From assembly GCF_017591425.1 (NCBI RefSeq), contig NW_024466218.1:16010001-16074000 (forward strand): a stretch of 64,000 bases of DNA, read 5' to 3'. The notes under the pieces are model-generated. The model ran no database searches. It was not told where the DNA came from and saw only the letters and a program-made list of their open reading frames with translations. Each line of letters begins with the position of its first letter. The first letter of the stretch is position 1. The position numbers and the translations under genes are program-made. Source of the stretch: Ochotona curzoniae (Eukaryota; Chordata; Mammalia; Lagomorpha; Ochotonidae). Shown in pieces: positions 53,238 through 64,000 of this stretch.

Positions 53238-53307
53238 CTGTTACGGAAAGAAAATTTGGATTTGAAATTGACACCATATAAGGTACTAGCCACTAGCACA
53301 AAGCATG
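53238..53307 (+). CDS. PIK3C3: PIK3C3 exon 18: kinase hinge region, residues 657-680
   Basis: Encodes [20 protein letters not shown] then TKH, with Gly680 split after its first base. It covers N-lobe strands up to the hinge, and includes Thr668-Pro669, reported as a Cdk5 site in human VPS34. Identical to human as recalled. The acceptor 'tcttttcatcaaaag' has A at -3 and is weak; the donor 'ATG|gtaagt' is strong. A LINE-like insertion begins within 30 bp of the donor. Confidence 0.97.
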
Positions 53308-53334
53308 GTAAGTTGTGTTGTTTTGTTTTGTTTT

Positions 53335-53493
53335 GCTTTTAATCTTTTTTCCCCACATTAATATTGTCCTTTCTTTCTGTATCCGGGGTCAGGGGAGAGA
53401 TAAAGGGAAAAGCCTCACCCAGCCCCCCACCCCTCCCAGAGCCCGACGTGGGACATGCTCCGAGGGTCCTGCTCATGCAGTTTTGATAGTTCA
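53335..53493 (-). mobile_element. LINE-like tail fragment, antisense, with 16-bp target duplication
   Basis: Internal landmarks 'tctgtatccggggtcagggg', 'gacgtgggacatgctcc' and 'gcagttttgatagttca' match the 4891 family. TGTTTTGTTTTGTTTT occurs perfectly on both sides (53319-53334 and 53494-53509). This is consistent with a target-site duplication, though the motif is low-complexity. Confidence 0.72.
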
Positions 53494-54118
53494 TGTTTTG
53501 TTTTGTTTTAATCAGGATTTTTTTTTTGTTTCATTCCATTGAGTGTACTTTTTCTTCTTAACCTAGACTTTTTGAAAATTTCTGTAGAGTGCTAAAGGCC
53601 AGTTAGGTTAACTGACTTCTCCCTGCCTCATTTCTTTGCTTTATCTCCCTTCCTTCTTCCTTCTCTTTCTTCTGTTTGGCCACCATTCCTTCCTCCCTTC
53701 CTCCTCTTTCTGATGTCGTAAAACAATATAGTTGGAATGAAAATGAACACTTCCATGATGTATTTTTAAATACTAGAAGTGGTTGTGGTTCATGTACTGT
53801 GGCGCCTGAAGGTTTTCTGCTGGGCTTTGCTGATAATTCACCAAATGATGATGTCAGCTGATTTTTTTTTTTTAAGTTTTAGAGATTTTCAAAAACTTCC
53901 TGGAAAGTATATATTATGAAAAACTATACATAACATTATGCTAGAGGAAGCATAATTACTTAAAGGTTCTTTCTCTTGTAAACGTTTTGAAGTACTTCTC
54001 AGTGTGTCCATGTACATATGATATATGTCAAGCCTCTAAATCTGTTTCTGCTTGACTAACTTCTATAAGTTGAAGATTCCCTAGGAATGTTTGCATGCAG
54101 CTTAGTAAAAACTTCACA

Positions 54119-54481
54119 ATCCTGTTACTCTTACTTTTTTTAAAAAAAGATTTATTTATTTATTGGAAAGTCAGATATACAGAGGGGAGGCGAGACAGAG
54201 AGGAAGATCATCTGTCTGATGATTCACTCCCCAAGTGACCACAATGGCCGGTACACCAATCCAAAGCCAGGATCCAGGAACTTCTTCTGGGTGTCCCACA
54301 CGGGTGCAGGGTCCCAAAGCTTTGGGCCTTCCTTGACTGCTTTCCTGGGCCACAAGCAAGGAGCTGGATGGGAAGCAGGGCTGCTGGGATTAGAACTGGT
54401 GTCCATATGGGTTCCCGGTGCATTCAAGGCAAGGACTTTAGCTACTAATCCACGCTGCCGGGCCCAATCCTTTTAGTCTTA
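54119..54481. repeat. Target-site duplication pair of the 54135 SINE
   Basis: AATCCTGTTACTCTTA at 54119-54134 and AATCCTTTTAGTCTTA at 54466-54481 flank the SINE, 14 of 16 bases identical. Confidence 0.82.
54135..54465 (-). mobile_element. C-type SINE, antisense, young and complete
   Basis: Starts with T7 and A7 then 'gatttatttatttattggaaag', and contains 'gggtgtcccacacgggtgcaggg'. It ends at 'actttagctactaatccacgctgccgggccc', the full reversed tRNA-like head. Flanking 16-bp duplications define the insertion. Confidence 0.93.
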
Positions 54482-54556
54482 AATCTTCATATCTGTAGTT
54501 ACTTTGGTGAAACAAACAACTATTTCATGCTTTAATTACTTTTTAAATTTTCCTCT

Positions 54557-54608
54557 CAAAAAAACAAAAAAAAAAACACACACGCACAAAACAAAAAAAC
54601 AAAAAAAG
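54557..54608. repeat. A-rich imperfect repeat
   Basis: Alternating A runs and CACA/CAAAA units ('aaaaaaacacacacgcacaaaac'), with no recognisable element attached. Confidence 0.8.
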
Positions 54609-54651
54609 CAAAGCTATGCTAGAGTAAACATAGTTTCCATAGACATTTTAG

Positions 54652-58188
<3,537 letters not shown>

Positions 58189-61100
58189 TAATCGCTACTA
58201 TCACACATGCGTTTGATGATCTAATGAGTTTTAACTGTTGTCTAACACTCAATAGCAACAAGGAATGTAAACAGTCCTTCCACTGGTACTGTCCCTTGTG
58301 AATATCCACTTCAGTGCTAAGCCTCCAGATAATCATTAGCATTTTTATAGTTCAAACTCTCCTTTTTGGTGAAAAAGCTCATAACCTATGCAAGAAAGCC
58401 AGTCCTGAAACTCTACACCTCTGCTTAGAGTACTGGAACATTCTTTGTCTTATTAAACTCTGCTTATCTCCTGTATCTTTAATTATTTTTCTTTTACTCC
58501 TTGTAAGTGTTAAAGAATGATTATTCTCCTCCTTTCTGATAAGTCGTTAGTCTCATATCTTCTAATGTCATCATTTTTTTATCGCTTTTTACTTCTATCC
58601 ATTTCATTAAATTTAAATTAAAATGCCAAAATCCTTGAAATCCTGCGGGAGGTATGGCCCCTTGTAAGCTTTGCCTCCATTCTCCCGTTCCCTCCCCAGG
58701 ACCCTCCCCTGTATTGTCTTTCCACATCCATAAACATCATCTACCTAGTTGTCTTTGAACCTCTGGACAAGAACTGATTCTCAGTGCTGCTCTTAGCCTC
58801 ATCTCAGCTGGTGAATCTAGTACTGAATCTTGTCTGTTGTGCATTTCCATTTAGCTGTCCATGGATCATTCTTGCTGTTGCACTGCTCCCCCCACACCCA
58901 GCCTTCTGGGTGTCACTGTACTTCTGCCTCAAGCAAGCACCTGTTCTTTCCTCTTCTGTTTTATTCGGTGTCTGGGAAGCTGATTATAGGCCTAATTTCG
59001 TATGGCTTCTCTTTCGGAAAGTCCTTCCTATATGTCTACCTTTTAACCATACATGGTTTGTTCTTTATCCCTGTATGTATGACCCTTTGTTTTCTTTGAA
59101 GCACTTTATTATTAGCTGAGGTCATAGAGTCCTTATTAAGTACCCGCCAGCTCCTGGGAACACCAAATGAGCAGGACAGAAGATCTATCCCTGTAAAATT
59201 AGGTGACTTTGTCCTCATCCCCCCATTCAGGATCCAGATTCCAGGAGAACTGGGCCTTGGCAATCCGGGTTACCAGCAAGCCTCCCCAGTTTGAACAGAA
59301 CCTAGCTACCAGCATTAGGTACTCAGCATGGAGCGAATCAATGAGAAAGCCTCTCTGCTCTTCTGTGTAGGGTTTATTCTCTGGTCTATACTTCTGCCAA
59401 AAATAGGTTTTCCTGTTGCTCTTTATACTGGACCCTTAGATAAAAATATCCTTTTGTTTCTATTTATCCCGATTGTGATAGCCAGAATTTAGCAGAGCGC
59501 CGGAAATGTGGAGTAGTCATTTGTAAAGTGCACCTGCTTTGCTGCAGTGATGTTCCGTCCAGCCTTTGAGGCTCGTCTGTGAAGGACGTGGTGGGGGATG
59601 CAGTGTCTCTCCATGTCTTCATGGACACCAGCAGGTGGCAAGGCCTGCTGTCGGGAGGGTCTTGGCCAGTTGGCTAAGGACATTGATAAAATATCACGAT
59701 GTGTTTGGAGAGAATTGTTTTTGGAAGAAGTTTTGGGCATATTTTTTGATTTATAAGAATCCATCTACCAAAGTGATTCCATTTGTTTCTGGATTATCTT
59801 TATATAACCTCAGTGGAATTCTAAAATATAGATTAGCATTACCCTTGTATTACATTAAACTCTTAGATTCTAACATCTCCTTTTAAATTGCTAAACAGTT
59901 TGTCATGTAATAGAGTGCTTTCCGCTGCACTTTGAGAGGTGCTGCTTGTCCGTGTATGTTGAAGGAGGAGTGCATTTTAGAAGTAAGATTTAGAAAGTGC
60001 AGTGAAATTAATGCACATTATTGGCCCAATGTCTGTTACTTATTTAATGCAAACTTACTTTTAAAAAAAAAACCTTCCTAACTGAAGCCCAAAGCATGTT
60101 TTTGTCAGTTTTCCACTAGAGGGTGCTCCAGACTCACCTTTAAGAACCAAAGCCCTTTCAAATAAATGAAAGTTAAATCTGTTAAAAACAACAACAAAAA
60201 AAGACAGAGGGAGAGGGGATGGGGTAGGCGTGATAACACTGAGGCATAGCAGTTCTGTTTTCTGCTCTTACTTGCTAGCCTAGACAGTTTTAGACTGTGA
60301 TTCTGCTTCGAATGAAAGTAGTTTTCAGGAGTTACCAGTGTCCTGTCAGGGGAAGAGACCGGAAGAGCCAACACACAGTCTGTTTTACTGATGAATTTGG
60401 GGGGGTTGCCTCTCAGAACTGTTCCACTCCGTAAATCTGTGTGAGATAGAAAAGAATCCAGATAAGAACTCTACACATATATGTAAGAGAATAATTCTCT
60501 GTGTATAGAGAGTTTCAGAAATTTATTCAGGGGAATGCTAAAGTGAAAAAATGTGAATCTCATGCCTGTATTCCCCCCTCCCTGCCTGATTTTATTTCCC
60601 ATCGCTGTACTTGGTTGCTTTGATTGACATTTCCAAGGCTTGTGCAGCAGATGGCGCTGTGAGCCCACGCTAAAAGTGGACCTAGCTAAGTCTGTCAGTG
60701 TATTGCCTGTGGTTGTCAATTACAGCGTTATTTCTTGAAGCAAATTTGAGGTGATTTGTCTTTCACTTATTATTGTCTTATAATTGCATTTTCTGGCCTA
60801 GAAGTTAACGAAATTTAAATTATGATGAAGAATTGAAAAAAGGATTTATAGGCATTTAACTGAAACGTAGTTTGAATTTATTCTAAATTTTTGTTTTTGA
60901 AAGCTTTGAAGAATGTTATGGGGAAAAAAAGAGCCTGGGGAACAGAAACATTTGGTTTCTTATGGTTTACAGACTTTATAATAGAATTAATATTAATTTT
61001 TACATGTAAATAACTGAAGAATATTCACAAGTGAAAACTACAAGCTGGGTATCTTTAGTACATGGAAAATTTAGGACAGAAGAGGTGGGTTTTGTGGTTT

Positions 61101-63227
61101 TTTTTTTCTTTTGTCTGTCTTGGCAAACTGAAGGTGACATGTTTTGAACCATTTTTCAAAGAAATTAATTCTTACAGTTATCCTAATTGCATCTTTTGGA
61201 TGCTTTTTCCCCCCCAGGGATATATTAATGTTTAGTTTTATGAACTAGACATTCATGTTTATTTAAGTCCTGAGAAACACTCTCGCAGAGCAGCTGACGG
61301 AGACTTCTCTAGGGGCAACATCAGGGGACGTCCGGAAGGTTCCAGTGCACGTGTGGATGGTTCCCTGTCTTCCTGAATGTGCATGCTGTCTCCAGGGGAA
61401 GAGCAGCAGGTGTAATCCAGTAGAGTTTGCTTGGTGCTGTAAACACACAGTAGGGCTAGAAGCGGTTATTTGTTGGATTGATTACCATGAGCTGAGAATG
61501 TTTTTCATCTTTATTAAGTTGTTTTGACTCATAGTTTTACTGATAATAAAAACAAATGGTATCGTTCCTTTTCTCAGCATAAAATCTGAATTCCTTTAAA
61601 TCATTACCGTTTTAAATTCTCCATTGAGTGACCCTTATTTTAATGCTCTGTGAGGGATTATAAAAGAGAAACAGCCAATTTAGTTACGGGTTTAATACTG
61701 TCCTTCTGAATTTCTTTGGGTAAATCTTGGCATTCAAAATAATAATATGTTTGATTTGTGCAAAGGAAAATGTAATTATTAGTGAAAATACCATTGGCTG
61801 GGCCCAAAGAGGGCGGCGTCCGCTAGGCTGCGGCATCTTCCTTACCAGCTGGCCATGATGTGTTTTAGAATATGATTGACTGGAAGCATTTTTAGAAATA
61901 GCAAGAAGGCTGCTACTCAATTTTAAGAAGGAATTTCTGGAAATCCTCAAGGAATATGTGTGTTGAAAAAGAATTTGTGGCATCATTTAAATCTGCATTT
62001 TGTCCTGAAGACTGGGATGAGTTCAGCCGTTCTGTGGGAGTGCTCTGCAGACAGGTCTCAGGCAGTGCGCCTCTTGAAGGCTTTGCTGGTTTCATAGGGT
62101 CTCTTCTCAGTTGTCATTGCTTTGTGTTGTTTTGTTTTAACAGAATTATATATATAATAGACACACAATGCTCTCTATGCATAATGCTCTCTGTATAGTG
62201 CTCAGAAGAGATATAATATAGAACTTGCTTACTGTTCAAATGATGGTGCTTTACAGCTGTTTATATTTAAGTTATTTAGCTTTAATTCAGCCATCATCCT
62301 TTTTAATTCAACAAGTATAAATATCTTGGGCTCCAGTTTCATAAGTAAGTTCACGTCACTCATGCAAATAACAGGAGAATTTAATCATGTCATTCCCATG
62401 TATTTTAAGTTAGGGACAAAAGAAAGTAAAGTCAGTAATTGGTTTGTTTTCTGTGTATTTCATCTCCTGACTGCTTAAGAGATCTGAGTAAACCTCACAC
62501 CCTGAACTTCTTAATTAAACATTTTTTTAATTCCATGAAATGAGTATTTTAAACCATTTATGATGCTGTGTCATTTACAGTTATTAACTTTAAAAAATAT
62601 TCCCTTGTTGTGTGGGAGGATGAATTTTCTTAAAACATTAATAGCCTCTTTTCAGACGACATGGCTCTTTGAACCTGCGAAGCATAATAATGGTCTCATT
62701 GTTCAATACTGAATCTTTAATGGCTTATAATTAAGCAGTAATCTTGTTCTTTGAGAATTTCCTTACAAGAAGGATAGAAATATATCCATTTACAAGCAGT
62801 GATGCATAGCGCACATTGGAATTCCAGTAAGACCTTCAATGAGAGGGAGAAAATGAGAACTAAGTTCTCTTTTAAATGCGTGGGGCACATTAAATAACCA
62901 TGCGTGACGGCAGCTTTGTTTCAAAACTGATCATTCATCTGCTAAAGTGCAGGGCACAGTTAAGTACTGTACTGGTTTTAAAAAATAGTACTTAGCTTAG
63001 TTCAAAAGAGGTAACAGATTTAGTTGAAGGCCATGAAATCCTTACTAGAATTTGATTATGGCTTTTCATCAACTCAGTCAATTAAAAGATTGCATACCCT
63101 TTGCCTGTAACAAATTTACAAGATGTTTTCCAATAAGTACTGGAATTATCTAATTCCTGCTTCCAAAGCTGCTGCTTTCTTTTCTCCCTCCTGACCTCCC
63201 TTTCTTTTCTTCTTCCTTCCATTTATC

Positions 63228-63500
63228 CCTCTTTCTTTTTAAGAGAAAAAGGAGGGAGACAGAGATGCATCTTCCGTTTTCTCATCTGCTGGTTTACATA
63301 GAAATGCTCTCACTTGAGTCTGGTCCAAGCTAAGCCAGGAACTGGAACTGCATGGTCTCCCACAGGAGTAACAGGTGCTCAAGTGCCTAGGTCTTCTACA
63401 CCTTTCCGAGCCACAGCAGCATTGAGCCAGGAACTGAAATGGGCCACCAGGATCCCAAGCTGTATCTTAACCTGCCTACAGTCCAATACTGGTCCCTTCC
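63228..63500 (-). mobile_element. SINE, antisense, diverged
   Basis: 'tttttaagagaaaaaggagggagac', 'cgttttctcatctgctggttt', 'catggtctcccacaggagtaac' and 'gagccaggaactgaaatggg' follow the reversed order. Confidence 0.7.
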
Positions 63501-63684
63501 CTGGGAGCCTGATGAGGGGTATGGGAAAAAATGCATTTCATTATTCTAAGAATAATGCAGCAAATTTTGGGATCCTGAAATGAAATCCCTATTAAAGATG
63601 TGTATTATGATCGTAAATATATAAAACATAAAACTCCATTCTAATCTCTCTGTGAATACAATTCTAAATATATATATATGTAGA

Positions 63685-63765
63685 TGAAATGTGTATTTTT
63701 ATTTGAAAAGCAGATTTTCAGTGAGAGAAAAGCCAGAGAGAGGGGGAAGGGAGAAAGATTTTAGG
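63685..63765 (-). mobile_element. SINE tail fragment, antisense
   Basis: 'tgtatttttatttgaaaagcagattttcagtgagag' followed by GA-rich sequence matches only the reversed tail-proximal part; similarity then stops. Confidence 0.55.
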
Positions 63766-64000
63766 AATACTATGGAGAATTCCATAAAGTCTTCCATCAT
63801 ATTCTTGCATATTTGTGCCGTTGATTCAATCACTGCTATCCTATTTGTTGATGGGAACCTGCAGCTGTATGTGTTCAGTCCCGGGCAGGCATGAGTACTG
63901 CCTTCGGCTTCTTGGTCTGTAGTGCTGACGTGACATAGATCAGCTGAGGATGCTTCAAATGAAGCCATTGGTAATTGGAAATGTGTGTGAGCTTTGGTGA

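Noticed and set aside
61684..62198. Overlapping frames near 61684-62198 as a new gene
   Set aside because: Short, opposed frames in a CpG patch with no recognisable domain or splice context.

Overview
The window is a stretch of mammalian nuclear DNA lying entirely inside one gene, PIK3C3. This gene encodes VPS34, the class III phosphatidylinositol 3-kinase catalytic subunit that makes PI3P for autophagy and endosomal sorting. Nineteen consecutive internal coding exons can be read on the + strand between 3592 and 58180. Each is bounded by AG/GT splice sites, and all phases join. Together they total 2006 nt and correspond to residues 86 to 755 of the 887-residue mammalian protein, with no insertion or deletion needed. 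The 5' exons (N terminus, start of the C2 domain) and the last exons (the DFG segment, activation loop and C-terminal lipid-binding helix) lie outside the window. If the usual 25-exon mammalian model holds, these are exons 3 to 21.

The organism is a lagomorph and most likely a pika (Ochotona). The introns carry more than 30 copies of a tRNA-derived SINE with the lagomorph C-repeat layout: a tRNA-like head with A and B boxes, a body containing 'tggcctgggaaagcag' and 'gggaccctgcaccc', a 'gaagatcttcctctctgt' end and an A-rich tail. The 'cctagtggctaaagtcctcgcc' head matches the Ochotona form better than the rabbit form. Antisense, poly-T-headed tails of lagomorph-type LINE elements and older mammalian L1 and MIR fragments are also present. 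The species call rests on recollection of these consensus sequences and was not searched.

Layout. 1-3591: intron, with a long GC-rich degenerate tandem array from a LINE-like element at 1-1850. 3592-8207: exons 3-4 in a SINE-dense stretch. 8208-17957: the largest complete intron, with SINEs and a processed U6 snRNA pseudogene at 12617. 17958-26860: exons 5-9 (end of the C2 domain, C2-helical linker). 26861-31975: a nearly SINE-free intron. 31976-44988: exons 10-14 (helical domain and its disordered loop). 46274-58180: exons 15-21 (end of the helical domain, kinase N-lobe with the P-loop and Lys636, hinge, and the GDRHLDN catalytic loop). 58181-64000: a long, mostly SINE-free intron before the DFG exon.

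No second gene, no CRISPR array and no convincing undescribed system is visible. The most notable non-coding signals are: the U6 retropseudogene with a 12-bp target-site duplication; a chimeric SINE at 19585 carrying the reversed tail of a SINE variant seen 2.3 kb upstream; a 72-nt three-way-junction fold made of three perfect stems at 41605-41676; a LINE fragment with a perfect 16-bp duplication starting 11 bp past a splice donor; a NAGNAG acceptor; and inverted SINE pairs around several exons.
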